Shown: positions 1 to 8,713, counted from the first letter of the stretch. The stretch: DNA of 64,000 nt from Jiella endophytica (GCF_004519335.1 NZ_SOZD01000002.1:868001-932000), one strand, 5' to 3'. The notes: generated from the sequence alone by a model not told the origin. Numbers and translations are program-made.

Positions 1-571
1 CGGCTTCCTCTAAGGAAAGACCGCCCATGGCCCGCCAGTCCATGATGTCGAGATGGGTGTTCAGTTCGAACGGCTGCCCTGCCAGTGGCGGCCGGGCCCT
101 GCCGTAGACCGAAAGGACCGGAAGGCCGAGCGTGGGCAGGAGGAAGCGGGCCGTCTCGCCGATCCGGTTCCAGGGCGGCACGAAGACCGGCATGAAGCAG
201 CCGCCGAAGAGGTTTTCGAGCTTCGCCCTGCCGGCGGCGATCTCCGCCGCCATCGCGTCACCGGGCCGATGATCGCCAAATTCGGCCCGCTTTTCGTTGG
301 CCGGCGCATGGTTCGCGTGGGAATGGCCGTGGAGCAGGATCGAGAGACGGCCGTCGCCGGCGAGGTGCTCAGCGAGAGCCGGCCCGGCCCCGTCCGGAAT
401 CACGGCGAGGGCGAGCGGCAGATCGTGATGTCGGGCAAGTCCCGTGAGCCGGTCGAGCGCCGGTGTCGGCACCCGGGCATCGTCGTCCCGCCACCAGAAG
501 GCGATGGACCGCCCTTCGGCCGCCAGGCGGTCGAGGGCGCGCGACGACAGCGGAAAATCCGTCGCGCTCAT
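1..571 (-). CDS. Polysaccharide deacetylase-like protein, 3' end beyond window
   Basis: The frame opens at an ATG at 571 and is still open at base 1, so the C-terminus lies outside the window. It starts 16 bases after the stop of the glycosyltransferase at 588-1814, which suggests one transcript. The visible 190 residues contain a WWRDDD segment near residue 25, an HGHSHANH segment, and a VPPWNRI segment. These match WWRDDD, HGYAHKNH and VPPWNRI in the gene at 52922-53731, so the two are paralogues. An Asp-rich N-terminal motif followed by a His-containing motif fits the NodB-like deacetylase (carbohydrate esterase 4) fold. The substrate is probably a surface glycan because of the glycosyltransferase neighbour, but this is inference. 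There is no signal peptide in the visible N-terminus. Confidence 0.75.
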   Translation of the reverse strand, partial: MSATDFPLSSRALDRLAAEGRSIAFWWRDDDARVPTPALDRLTGLARHHDLPLALAVIPDGAGPALAEHLAGDGRLSILLHGHSHANHAPANEKRAEFGDHRPGDAMAAEIAAGRAKLENLFGGCFMPVFVPPWNRIGETARFLLPTLGLPVLSVYGRARPPLAGQPFELNTHLDIMDWRAMGGLSLEEA

Positions 572-587
572 GGCCTTGCGGCCCGGC

Positions 588-1814
588 TCATGCGGCTTTT
601 GCCTGCAGCGCCTGCCCCAGCAGTTCCGCGACGCGGTCGAGCCCCGGCTCCGGCGAGAACTTTGCCCGCACCCGGGACTCCCCCGCCTTTGCCAGACGCA
701 TCGCCAGCGCCGGATCGTCCATCAGCCGGGCGATCGCCGCCGCCAGGGCCTTCGGATCGCGCTCCTCGACGAGGAGACCGGTCTCGCCGTCAGTGACGAG
801 TTCGGGGATCGCCGACACCTTCGTCGAGACCACCGGCAGGCAGTGGGCCTGGGCTTCCATCAGGACATTGGGCAGGCCGTCGCGGTCGCCGGATCTGGCG
901 ATCCGCGAGGGCAGGACGAAGAGGTCGGCACTGGCAAGAAGGTTGAAGACCTCGCCGCGCTCGCGGCTGCCATGCCAGTTGATGCGGTCGGCAATACCCG
1001 CCTTCCCGGCCTGCACCTTCAGCTTTGCCGCCAGCGCGCCGCCGCCAACGTGGTCGAAATGCCAGTTCCGGTCCTTCAGTCTCGCAAGCGCCCGGATGAG
1101 GTCGCCATAGCCCTTCTTCTCCACCGCCCGGCCGACCGAGACGATGCGGTAGGGCCGGCTGCCGTCGAAGGCCTGGCGCTCGGGCGGCGTGATGCCGGAA
1201 AGATCGAGGCCGTGATAGACGAGCTCGACCGTCGAGGGATGCTTCGCCAGGCGCCGAAGATAGGCAAGGTTTGAGGCCGTGCAGGTGACGCCGAAGGCCG
1301 CCGAATCGAGCTTTTCCGACAGCTCCCAGGCCTCCGACGTCCAGATGTCCTTGGCATGGGCGGAGAACGACCAGCCGAGGCCGCGGATCGTCGCGGCATA
1401 GCGGGCGACAGAGGCCGGCGTGTGGAGATAATGGGTGTGCAGCCAGGCGATGTCGTCGGGAAGCTCGGCGGCGAGCACGCAGGCCTGGCCGAAGCGGCGA
1501 TAGCGGTTGGGCGTGTGATCGCGCTTCAGATCCGTTTGGAAGATCCGCTCGGCCTCGGCGAAACCCTTCTGGCGGGCGGCAAATTCCCGGCCGCGCTTCA
1601 CCCGCGCCGGATCGTCCTTCAGATATTCCGGCAGATAGAGCACCGGCGCGGTGATCTTCCGATGGACCGGGTGGATCTTGGTCTCGCCGGGCTGGCGCAG
1701 CGAGACGATCAGCTGGCCGAGGCCGCGATCCTGAAGGCCGGCGATTTCCTGAGCGATGAAGGTTTCAGACAGGCGCGGATAGCCCTTGACCAGAATTGCG
1801 ACCCGCCCCTGCAT
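588..1814 (-). CDS. Glycosyltransferase family 4
   Basis: 408 residues, the usual size for a GT-B fold group 1 glycosyltransferase. The N-terminal half begins with a short hydrophobic strand ending in KGYPRLSETFI, typical of enzymes that build exopolysaccharide or colanic-acid-like glycans. The C-terminal half carries SVGRAVEKKGYGDLIRAL, the donor-site segment, and the E-x7-E-like stretch LPNVLMEAQAHCLPVV with the family PELV motif after it. It would transfer a sugar from a nucleotide-sugar donor on the cytoplasmic face of the membrane. The next gene downstream (start 571) is a deacetylase-like protein. The gene upstream is a class D beta-lactamase ending at 1921. Exact sugar and acceptor cannot be read from sequence. 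Confidence 0.9.
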   Translation of the reverse strand: MQGRVAILVKGYPRLSETFIAQEIAGLQDRGLGQLIVSLRQPGETKIHPVHRKITAPVLYLPEYLKDDPARVKRGREFAARQKGFAEAERIFQTDLKRDHTPNRYRRFGQACVLAAELPDDIAWLHTHYLHTPASVARYAATIRGLGWSFSAHAKDIWTSEAWELSEKLDSAAFGVTCTASNLAYLRRLAKHPSTVELVYHGLDLSGITPPERQAFDGSRPYRIVSVGRAVEKKGYGDLIRALARLKDRNWHFDHVGGGALAAKLKVQAGKAGIADRINWHGSRERGEVFNLLASADLFVLPSRIARSGDRDGLPNVLMEAQAHCLPVVSTKVSAIPELVTDGETGLLVEERDPKALAAAIARLMDDPALAMRLAKAGESRVRAKFSPEPGLDRVAELLGQALQAKAA

Positions 1815-1843
1815 TCGTCCGTCCTGCTCAAATCCGCGTACCG

Positions 1844-1858
1844 GCCCATCAGATGGGC
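1844..1858. promoter_or_regulatory. 15-bp palindrome between beta-lactamase and glycosyltransferase
   Basis: GCCCATC-A-GATGGGC is a perfect 7-bp inverted repeat around one base. It sits 30 bases upstream of the glycosyltransferase start and 62 bases beyond the beta-lactamase stop. It could be an operator or part of a weak terminator. There is no U-run next to it. Function is not known. Confidence 0.3.
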
Positions 1859-1920
1859 ATTACGACGTGCTTATGCGAGGCGGCAGGCGCCCGCAAGAAC
1901 ACGCCTCCCTAGCTCGAGGA

Positions 1921-2739
1921 TCACTGCGGTGCCGGTTCGAGCGGTCCGCCTCTCGCGAACAGTTCTTCGAACAAGCTGTCGCGGGCGGTGAAGCCCGGCG
2001 GGACCTTCGGCTTCTCGCTCGCCTGGACGAGCTTGGCGAAAGCGACCCGCCGGCCGTCTTTTTCGGCCCATCCGACGAACCAGCCATAGGGCTTTCCGCG
2101 CAACAGCCGGCCGTCCGTGCCGCGCGGCAGGCCGGCGCCGGTCTTGCCGTAAACCTGCCAGCCGTCGCCTTGTTCGCCATAGGAGGCGATCGTCGCGGTC
2201 ATCGCATAGGCCTTCTGCGAGACACCGAGCTCGCGCCGGACGAGCCGCTGCATGAAGGCGGCCTCCTCCCGTGGCGAAATCGCAATGGAGTTGCTCAGCC
2301 AGGCGTGTGTCAGACCGTCGCCTTCTCCCGCGACGCCGCTGATGTCCTGATTGCCGTAGCCGAAACGTGCCAGATAGTCGCTCGCCCGCTTCTCGCCGAG
2401 CCGCAGCATCACCTGCTGCGAATACCAGACGACCGAGTCCCGGAGCCATGTCGTGGGCGTCGTCGCCTGCCGCCATTCCGGCCGCCACGCGACATAGCCC
2501 TCTTCGAAGGGCAGCTCAGGCTCGCTGGCATTCTGCAGAATTGCGGCATCGAAGCCCATCAGGGCGATCGCCAGCTTGAAGGTCGAGGCAGGCGTCACCC
2601 GTTCGTCGCAGCCGGGCCCTATGTCGACCAGCGTCTCGCCGCTCTCCGCGTCGACGGCAAGAAGGCAGAGCGTGCGGGTATCGGCCAGGGCCGGGCCGGC
2701 GAGACAGGCGAGGACGATGGCTGCAATGAAGGGTCTCAT
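1921..2739 (-). CDS. Class D (OXA-type) serine beta-lactamase
   Basis: 272 residues starting at the ATG at 2739, which gives a clean signal peptide (hydrophobic core, then GPALA-D around residue 20) for export to the periplasm. All class D active-site motifs are present in order and at normal spacing: STFK at 52-55 (nucleophile Ser52, Lys55), SVV at 102-104, YGN at 128-130 and KTG at 199-201. The enzyme hydrolyses beta-lactam rings through an acyl-serine intermediate with, in this family, a carboxylated lysine as general base. An open frame extends upstream of 2739 but would destroy the signal peptide, so it was not used. The gene is divergent from the binding-protein operon at 2849 and has no mobile element next to it, so it looks like a resident chromosomal enzyme. 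The antibiotic spectrum cannot be told from sequence. Confidence 0.93.
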   Translation of the reverse strand: MRPFIAAIVLACLAGPALADTRTLCLLAVDAESGETLVDIGPGCDERVTPASTFKLAIALMGFDAAILQNASEPELPFEEGYVAWRPEWRQATTPTTWLRDSVVWYSQQVMLRLGEKRASDYLARFGYGNQDISGVAGEGDGLTHAWLSNSIAISPREEAAFMQRLVRRELGVSQKAYAMTATIASYGEQGDGWQVYGKTGAGLPRGTDGRLLRGKPYGWFVGWAEKDGRRVAFAKLVQASEKPKVPPGFTARDSLFEELFARGGPLEPAPQ

Positions 2740-2789
2740 CGACAGGCTCCGAGTCGGGAAGGCGCGCGCCCATGCGACCATCGCAATGA

Positions 2790-2818
2790 TTGACAAAGCG
2801 TCAATGTCGCAGCTTACT
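2790..2818 (+). promoter_or_regulatory. Candidate sigma70-type promoter for the peptide transporter operon
   Basis: A perfect -35 hexamer TTGACA lies at 2790-2795. With a 17-base spacer the -10 position would be 2813-2818 (CTTACT), which is weak. The start codon at 2849 is about 30 bases further on, with a GGGGAGAGG Shine-Dalgarno at 2838-2846. Confidence 0.4.
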
Positions 2819-2848
2819 GACCGGGATTTCACGGAAAGGGGAGAGGCA

Positions 2849-4840
2849 ATGCCTGATCGGCTGGAGTTCGCCGCGCACCGGATCGGTGGCCTGCGTGCTC
2901 CCGCGATCCTCGCCGCTGTGCTCTGCGGTCTGACGGGGCTTGCGGCTGCGCTCCCCTCGCCGGCAAGGGCAGAGGCGGCCGAGCCGAAATATCTCGCCGG
3001 CGAGGTCGCGAAGGGCGAACTCCCGCCGATGTCGGAGCGCCTGCCGAGCGCCCCCCGCGTCCTGCCGGTCGACAGCCCCTGCGCCGCGGACGACCTTGGC
3101 GGCACGCTCGACATGCTCGCCGCCAGCGCCAAGGACACGCGGATCATGCCGGTTTTCGGCTATGCCCGCCTCGTCGGCTACGACACGAAGTACCGCTTCG
3201 TCCCGGACATTCTCGAGAGCTTTCAGGTGGAGGGAGGCCGGATCTTCACCTTCCACCTTCGCCCAGGCATGAAATGGTCGGACGGCGAGCCGTTCACCGC
3301 CGAGGACTTCCGCTATTTCTGGGAGGACATGGCGAAGAACCCGAAAATCGCCAAGTTCGGCATTCCGCCGGAGCTTCTGGTCGACGGCGAGGAGCCGGAG
3401 GTGACCTTCCCGGACGACTATACCGTCCGCTATGCCTGGCCGAAGCCGAACCCCGGCTTCCTCGCCTCGCTGGCTGCCGCGACGCCCTTCGACATCTATC
3501 GGCCGGCCCATTACCTGAAGAAATACAATCCGAACTACACCGACCCGAAGAAAGTCGAGGCAAAGGTCGAAAAGTCCGGCCAACGCAACTGGGTGGCTCT
3601 GCACTTCAAGAAGGACCGGGCGCAGCGCAACGACAATCCCGACATGCCGACGCTGCAGCCCTGGATGCTGGTGACCAAGCCGCCCTCGGAGCGGCTGATC
3701 TTTGCCCGCAATCCCTATTTCTTCCGTGTCGACGAAGAAGGCCGGCAGCTCCCCTATCTCGACGAGGTCGCTCTGACCATCGCCAATTCGGGCCTCATCC
3801 CGGCCAAGGTCGCCAATGGCGAGGCCGATCTCCAGGCCGCCTATCTGTCGTTTCCGAACTATCCGTTCCTGAAGCGCGGCGAGAAACGCTCGCACTACGA
3901 CGTGCGGCGCTGGAAATCCGGCAAGGGTGCCCATGTCGCGCTCTACCCGAACCTCAACGCCAAGGATCCGGTCTGGCGCAAGCTCCTGCAGACGGCCGAC
4001 TTCCGGAGAGCCCTGTCGCTCGCCATCAACCGCAAGGACATCAATCAGGCGATCTTCTACGGCCTGGCCGAGACCGGCGGCAACACCGTCCTGCCCGGCT
4101 CGCCCTTCTTCGACGAGAAGCTGCGGTCGATGTGGTCGACCTACGAGCCGGATCGCGCCAACGAGATGCTCGACGCCCTCGGCCTGAAGCGCGACAGCCC
4201 TGACGGGCTGCGGCACCTGCCGGACGGCCGCGAGATGCGCATCGTCGTCGAGACGGCGGGCGAAAGCCGCGAGCAGTCGGACGTCTTGCAGTTGATCCGC
4301 GACGACTGGGAAAAGATCGGCATCGAGCTTCTGATCCGCGAGAGCCAGCGCGAGATCTTCCGCAACCGGATCAAGGCGGGCTCCACCCTGATCTCGGTCT
4401 GGACCGGCCTCGACAATGGTCTTGCGACGCCGGATTCCGACCCCGGCGAGATCGTTCCCTCGACGGCCGAGCAGCTCGAATGGCCGGGCTACGGCATGTG
4501 GGTCGAGACCCATGGCAGCGGCGGCGAGGAGCCCGGCGAGGCCCATGATCTCGATCCGCTGCGCAAGCTGATCGAGCTGCGCAAGGACTGGCGCCTGTCG
4601 CTCGACGAGGCTCAGAAGACGAAGATCTGGCGCGAGGCGCTGGCGATCTTCGCCGACCAGGTGTTCACCATCGGCGTCGTCTCAGGCGTCGACCAGATCG
4701 TCGTGGTATCGGACAAGCTCGAAAACGTCCCGCAGCAAGGCGTCTACAACTACGACCCCGGGGCCTTCTTCGGCATCTACAACCCCGACACCTTCTATTT
4801 CGCCTGCCCGGCGGTCGATACGGCGGACAGGCGCCCGTGA
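2849..4840 (+). CDS. ABC transporter substrate-binding protein, family 5 (oligopeptide type)
   Basis: 663 residues. The ATG at 2849 follows a strong ribosome-binding site (GGGGAGAGG) and gives a signal peptide ending near ARAEA at about residue 35. The body has the family 5 solute-binding architecture: FHLRPGMKWSDGEPFTAEDF in the first lobe, then RRALSLAINRKDI, and a C-terminal segment shared with long YejA-like proteins. It would capture peptides or similar solutes in the periplasm and deliver them to the permeases. The stop codon overlaps the GTG start of the next gene (GTGA at 4837-4840), so translation is coupled. No ATPase gene follows the two permeases. At 663 residues it is longer than a dipeptide-binding protein of about 530. 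Substrate unknown. Confidence 0.9.
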   Translation: MPDRLEFAAHRIGGLRAPAILAAVLCGLTGLAAALPSPARAEAAEPKYLAGEVAKGELPPMSERLPSAPRVLPVDSPCAADDLGGTLDMLAASAKDTRIMPVFGYARLVGYDTKYRFVPDILESFQVEGGRIFTFHLRPGMKWSDGEPFTAEDFRYFWEDMAKNPKIAKFGIPPELLVDGEEPEVTFPDDYTVRYAWPKPNPGFLASLAAATPFDIYRPAHYLKKYNPNYTDPKKVEAKVEKSGQRNWVALHFKKDRAQRNDNPDMPTLQPWMLVTKPPSERLIFARNPYFFRVDEEGRQLPYLDEVALTIANSGLIPAKVANGEADLQAAYLSFPNYPFLKRGEKRSHYDVRRWKSGKGAHVALYPNLNAKDPVWRKLLQTADFRRALSLAINRKDINQAIFYGLAETGGNTVLPGSPFFDEKLRSMWSTYEPDRANEMLDALGLKRDSPDGLRHLPDGREMRIVVETAGESREQSDVLQLIRDDWEKIGIELLIRESQREIFRNRIKAGSTLISVWTGLDNGLATPDSDPGEIVPSTAEQLEWPGYGMWVETHGSGGEEPGEAHDLDPLRKLIELRKDWRLSLDEAQKTKIWREALAIFADQVFTIGVVSGVDQIVVVSDKLENVPQQGVYNYDPGAFFGIYNPDTFYFACPAVDTADRRP

Positions 4841-5835
4841 TCCGCTATCTGACGAACCGCCTGATGACCATGGTGCTGACGCTGGTCGCCGTCAGCGTCC
4901 TCGTCTTTGCCATCATCCAGCTGCCGCCCGGCGACTATCTCACCAGCTACATCGCCGAGATCCAGGCCCAGGGCGAGCAGGTCACCGCCGACAAGATCCA
5001 GTTCCTGCGGGAGGAATACGGCCTCGACAAGCCGCTCTGGCAGCAATACCTCGTCTGGGTGACGGGGCTCGTCCAGGGCGATCTCGGCTATTCCTTCGAG
5101 TACAACCAGCCGGTCGCCGACGTCGTCGGCGAGCGAATGCCGCTGACGCTGCTCCTCAATGCGGCGACCGTCCTGTTCATCTATCTGGTCTCGTTTCCGA
5201 TCGGCATCTATTCGGCGACCCACCAGTACAGCTGGACCGACCACGGCCTGTCCTTCCTCGGCTTCCTCGGGCTGGCGACGCCGAATTTCCTTCTGGCGCT
5301 GATCCTTCTTTACCTCGCCAATGTCTGGTTCGGCACCTCGATCGGCGGGCTGATGGCGCCGGAATTCATCGATGCGCCCTGGTCGATGGCAAAACTCGGC
5401 TCGGTTCTCGCCCATCTTTGGGTGCCGGTCGTCGTCATCGGCACCGCCGGTACCGCCGGCATGATCCGCCGGCTGAGGGCGAACCTCCTCGACGAACTGC
5501 ACCGGCAATATGTCACCACCGCGCGGGCCAAGGGCCTGTCGGAGCGACGCCTTCTCCTGAAATATCCCCTGCGCATGGCGCTCAATCCGTTCATCGCCGA
5601 TCTCGGCTCGATCCTGCCGCAGATCGTATCTGGCTCGGTCATCATCTCCGCGGTGATGAGCCTGCCGACGACCGGGCCGATGCTGCTCTCCTCGCTCAGA
5701 AGCCAGGACATGTATCTCGCCGGCTCCTTCCTGATGTTTCTCGCCCTTCTGACGGTGGTCGGCATGTTCGTCTCCGACCTCCTGCTCGCGGCGCTCGACC
5801 CGCGCATCCGGCTCGGCGTCAAGGGAGCACGATGA
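4837..5835 (+). CDS. ABC transporter permease, DppB/YejB type
   Basis: 332 residues with a GTG start inside the 4-base overlap with the binding-protein gene. It has an N-terminal membrane segment (MTMVLTLVAVSVLVFAIIQL), a periplasmic loop, then the binding-protein-dependent transport inner-membrane domain with about five further segments. The EAA-like cytoplasmic loop is visible as YVTTARAKGLSERRLLLKYP, the contact site for an ATPase subunit. It forms the channel with the following permease. The gene overlaps the next by 4 bases (ATGA, 5832-5835). Confidence 0.92.
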   Translation: MIRYLTNRLMTMVLTLVAVSVLVFAIIQLPPGDYLTSYIAEIQAQGEQVTADKIQFLREEYGLDKPLWQQYLVWVTGLVQGDLGYSFEYNQPVADVVGERMPLTLLLNAATVLFIYLVSFPIGIYSATHQYSWTDHGLSFLGFLGLATPNFLLALILLYLANVWFGTSIGGLMAPEFIDAPWSMAKLGSVLAHLWVPVVVIGTAGTAGMIRRLRANLLDELHRQYVTTARAKGLSERRLLLKYPLRMALNPFIADLGSILPQIVSGSVIISAVMSLPTTGPMLLSSLRSQDMYLAGSFLMFLALLTVVGMFVSDLLLAALDPRIRLGVKGAR

Positions 5836-6989
5836 GCCAGATCCCGCATTTCATCTCGACCGAACCCTTCGATGCCGAAGCGACGGTCGCCTCGGGCTCG
5901 GTCGTCTCGGAGGGCTATGCCAGGGCCTCGCAGGCGCGGCTGATCTGGTGGCGCTTCCTGCGGCACAGGCTCGCGGTGGTCAGCCTGATCTTTCTCGCCG
6001 TCAGCTACATCTCGATCCTCTTCGTCGAGTTCCTGGCACCCTACGAGCTGAATTCCCGGCACACCGACTATATCTTCGCGCCGCCGCAGGGGGTTCATCT
6101 CTTCCACGAGGGCAGCTTCGTCGGCCCCTTCGTCTATCCGCTCGACTATTCCCTCGACATGGAGACGCTAAGACGGACCTACGAGCCGGATCGCTCGCGG
6201 CCGATGCCGATCCGCTTCTTCTGCGAAGGCGAGCCCTACCGCTTCTGGGGCCTCTTCGACGCCAACACCCATCTCGTCTGCCCGCCGGAGGGCGGCACGC
6301 TGTTCCTGCTCGGCACCGACCGGCTCGGCCGGGACATGCTGTCGCGCATCACCTATGGCGCACGGATCTCGCTGACCATCGGCCTCGTCGGGGTGACGCT
6401 GTCCTTCATTCTCGGCATCACCATCGGCGGCCTCGCCGGCTATTTCGGCGGCTGGGTCGATGCCACCGTGCAGCGGATCACCGAGATCCTGCGCTCGCTC
6501 CCGGAACTGCCGTTGTGGCTGGCGCTGTCGGCGGCATTGCCCCTCACCTGGAGCCCGCTGCTGGTCTATTTCGGCATCACGCTGATCCTCGCGCTGCTCG
6601 ACTGGCCGGGGCTTGCCCGCGCCGTCCGTTCGAAGCTCTTCGCGCTCAGGGAAGAGGATTTCGTCGTTGCCGCCGAAATGCTCGGTGCCAGCCCGCGGCG
6701 GATCATCTTCCGGCATCTTTTGCCGAACTTCATGAGCCACCTGATTGCATCGGCCTCGCTGTCGATCCCGACGATGATCCTGGCCGAGACAGCGCTGTCC
6801 TTCCTGGGGCTCGGCCTTCGCCCGCCGATCACCTCATGGGGCGTGCTTCTCTCCGAGGCGCAGAACATCGAGGCGGTGGCGCTCTATCCCTGGCTGCTCC
6901 TGCCGATGCTGCCGGTGGTGCTGACCGTCCTCGCCTTCTCCTTCGTCGGCGACGGGCTGCGGGACGCGGTGGATCCCTATCAGCACTGA
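5832..6989 (+). CDS. ABC transporter permease, DppC/YejE type
   Basis: 385 residues. The ATG at 5832 overlaps the preceding stop. After the first membrane segment (about residues 50-75) there is a loop of roughly 90 residues, then GTDRLGRDMLSRITYGARIS, the hallmark entry into the DppC-type transport domain. The EAA loop reads FVVAAEMLGASPRRIIFRHL. Together with the previous gene it makes a heterodimeric peptide-type channel. An ATPase pair would normally follow, but the next gene (7063-8508) is on the other strand and is a chemotaxis receptor. The nearest matching ATPase in the window is the fused double ATPase at 44070-46046. Confidence 0.92.
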   Translation: MSQIPHFISTEPFDAEATVASGSVVSEGYARASQARLIWWRFLRHRLAVVSLIFLAVSYISILFVEFLAPYELNSRHTDYIFAPPQGVHLFHEGSFVGPFVYPLDYSLDMETLRRTYEPDRSRPMPIRFFCEGEPYRFWGLFDANTHLVCPPEGGTLFLLGTDRLGRDMLSRITYGARISLTIGLVGVTLSFILGITIGGLAGYFGGWVDATVQRITEILRSLPELPLWLALSAALPLTWSPLLVYFGITLILALLDWPGLARAVRSKLFALREEDFVVAAEMLGASPRRIIFRHLLPNFMSHLIASASLSIPTMILAETALSFLGLGLRPPITSWGVLLSEAQNIEAVALYPWLLLPMLPVVLTVLAFSFVGDGLRDAVDPYQH

Positions 6990-7020
6990 ACGGCACGCCG
7001 GATGCGGCACGCCGTTCAGT
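6985..7020. terminator. Long hairpin between convergent permease and receptor genes
   Basis: ACTGAACGGC (6985-6994) pairs perfectly with GCCGTTCAGT (7011-7020). Inside it GCCG (6997-7000) pairs with CGGC (7005-7008) around GATG. The stem overlaps the permease stop codon (6987-6989) and lies between two convergent genes, so it could stop transcription from both sides. There is no clear U-tract. Confidence 0.55.
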
Positions 7021-7062
7021 CATTTCCAGCACTTTCGATGAATGAACGACCGCGCGTCCGCC

Positions 7063-8508
7063 TCAGGCGGCGCGGCGGTGCTCCATCTGAGGCGCACGCT
7101 TGGCCGCGCGTTCACCGACCTTGAACGCGCTCACCAGCTCGTGCAGCATCTGCATGTTGTCCTCGAGCGAACGGGTGGCGGCGCTCGTCTCCTCGACCAT
7201 GGCGGCGTTCTGCTGGGTCATGCCGTCCATCTGCTGGACGCTGTGGCCGACTTCGGCAACGGTGCTCGCCTGCTGGCGGGCGCCGGCGGCAAGGCCGGTC
7301 AGGCCGGTGTCGAGTTCGAGGATGCGCTCGGCGATCTTCTGAAGCTCCGCCGCCGTGCGCCCGACGAGATTGACGCCGCCCTCGACCTGTTCGGAAGACG
7401 AGGAGATCAACGACTTGATCTCCTTCGCCGCCTCCGCCGAGCGCTGGGCGAGCGCCCGCACTTCCTGCGCGACGACGGCGAAGCCCTTGCCGGCCTCGCC
7501 GGCCCGCGCCGCCTCGACGCCGGCATTCAAGGCCAGGAGGTTGGTCTGGAAGGCGATTTCGTCGATGACGCCGATGATGTTGCTGACCTTTTCCGATGAG
7601 GCTTCGATCGCCGCCATGGCGCTGATCGCCTCGGAGACGACCTTTTCCGATTCGGTGGTTGACTTCGCCGTCTCGCGGGCGGCGACCGCCATCCGGTCGG
7701 CGGTCTCGGCCGACGCCTTCACCGCCGTGGTGAACTCGCCCATCGAAGCGGATGTCTCTTCCAGCGAGGCCGCCTGCTGCTCGGTCCGGCTCGCCAGATC
7801 GGCGGCGGCGCGGCGGATCTCGCCGGTCTCGGCGACCATCGAGTCGATGGTTTCGAGAAGATGCGCGACCATGGTCTGCAGCTTGCCGAGGGCATCGTTG
7901 AAGTTGTTGCCGAGGCTCGCCGTCGCGGCCGGAAGCTCCTCGGTGACGCGATAGGTGAGATCGCCTTCGGCCATCGCCGTCAGCGCACGCGAAAGCACCG
8001 CCAACGTCCGTTCGCTGTCCCTGGCGGCCTTCTCGGCGCTCTCCCTGAGCAGCATTTCCTCATGAACGTCGGTCAGGGAGCCGCAGGCGAGGATCGTGCG
8101 GCCGTCCGACTGGGTGCGGGCGCCGCCGGTGGCGCGGAACCAGCGATAGCTGCCGTCCTTGACCTTCAGCCGGTAGCGGACGTCGTAGCCGGTCTTGCCG
8201 CTCTTGTCGGACACGCAGCGGCCGAAGGCCGCGAAGACCTGCTCGACGTCGTCCGGGTGGAGCCGGTCGGACCAGCTGGTCATCAGGTTCGGGAAGGATG
8301 CCTCGGTGTCGAAGCCGACCAGGCGGCGGAACTCGGCCGACCACGTCCAGCGGCTCTGCGAATGCGCCGCGTCACCCTCGTGGAGATAGGCGTCCCAGAG
8401 GCCGATGCCCGAGGCGTCGTCCAGAAGGTCCGACCGCCGTTTGGCGGAAAGCAGCGCCTCGTTGGAGGCTTCGGCAGTCGACTTGTCCTTGCGCCCGAAT
8501 GACAGCAT
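7063..8508 (-). CDS. Soluble methyl-accepting chemotaxis protein with PAS domain
   Basis: 481 residues from the ATG at 8508; a GTG directly before it at 8511 is an alternative. No membrane segment is present, so the receptor is cytoplasmic. Residues about 25-145 form a PAS fold ([10 protein letters not shown], then [18 protein letters not shown]). A HAMP-like segment follows ([13 protein letters not shown]), then a long methyl-accepting signalling domain. The hairpin tip that binds CheA and CheW is visible as [20 protein letters not shown] followed by [13 protein letters not shown]. The tip has Gly where the consensus usually has Ala (LALNAGVEA). It probably senses an internal or redox signal through the PAS domain. 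No other chemotaxis gene is in the window. The AT-rich region upstream (8561-8670) is the likely promoter. Confidence 0.92.
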   Translation of the reverse strand: MLSFGRKDKSTAEASNEALLSAKRRSDLLDDASGIGLWDAYLHEGDAAHSQSRWTWSAEFRRLVGFDTEASFPNLMTSWSDRLHPDDVEQVFAAFGRCVSDKSGKTGYDVRYRLKVKDGSYRWFRATGGARTQSDGRTILACGSLTDVHEEMLLRESAEKAARDSERTLAVLSRALTAMAEGDLTYRVTEELPAATASLGNNFNDALGKLQTMVAHLLETIDSMVAETGEIRRAAADLASRTEQQAASLEETSASMGEFTTAVKASAETADRMAVAARETAKSTTESEKVVSEAISAMAAIEASSEKVSNIIGVIDEIAFQTNLLALNAGVEAARAGEAGKGFAVVAQEVRALAQRSAEAAKEIKSLISSSSEQVEGGVNLVGRTAAELQKIAERILELDTGLTGLAAGARQQASTVAEVGHSVQQMDGMTQQNAAMVEETSAATRSLEDNMQMLHELVSAFKVGERAAKRAPQMEHRRAA

Positions 8509-8560
8509 CACGATCCAGCTCTGTTCAGTGAAATGAATGGCTCTTCGGGGCGCATTCTGC

Positions 8561-8670
8561 TGAAAACCTTATACAAATGCGTTAATTGGAACTTCGCTAG
8601 CGAAAATGTAAGTCTTCAGAATATTATCGTTACTGCAAATATACTAAGAAATATTCAGATATACAATTGG
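8561..8670. promoter_or_regulatory. AT-rich island with 12-bp palindrome upstream of chemotaxis receptor
   Basis: Only 33 of 110 bases are G or C, in a window that is otherwise very GC-rich. A perfect 12-bp palindrome TTCGCTAGCGAA lies at 8593-8604. The stretch lies upstream of the minus-strand receptor gene (start 8508) and downstream of gnd. It probably holds the receptor promoter and an operator. A 67-codon open frame on the plus strand here has no coding character. Confidence 0.5.
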
Positions 8671-8692
8671 AGGATGAGGCTGGGGAACGCGA

Positions 8693-8713
8693 CCGGGGCG
8701 AAAACCGCCCCGG
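8693..8713 (-). terminator. Hairpin downstream of gnd
   Basis: CCGGGGCG (8693-8700) and CGCCCCGG (8706-8713) form a perfect 8-bp stem around a 5-base loop. It lies 24 bases beyond the gnd stop in the direction of gnd transcription. The U-run is missing on that side, so it is only a probable terminator. Confidence 0.45.
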
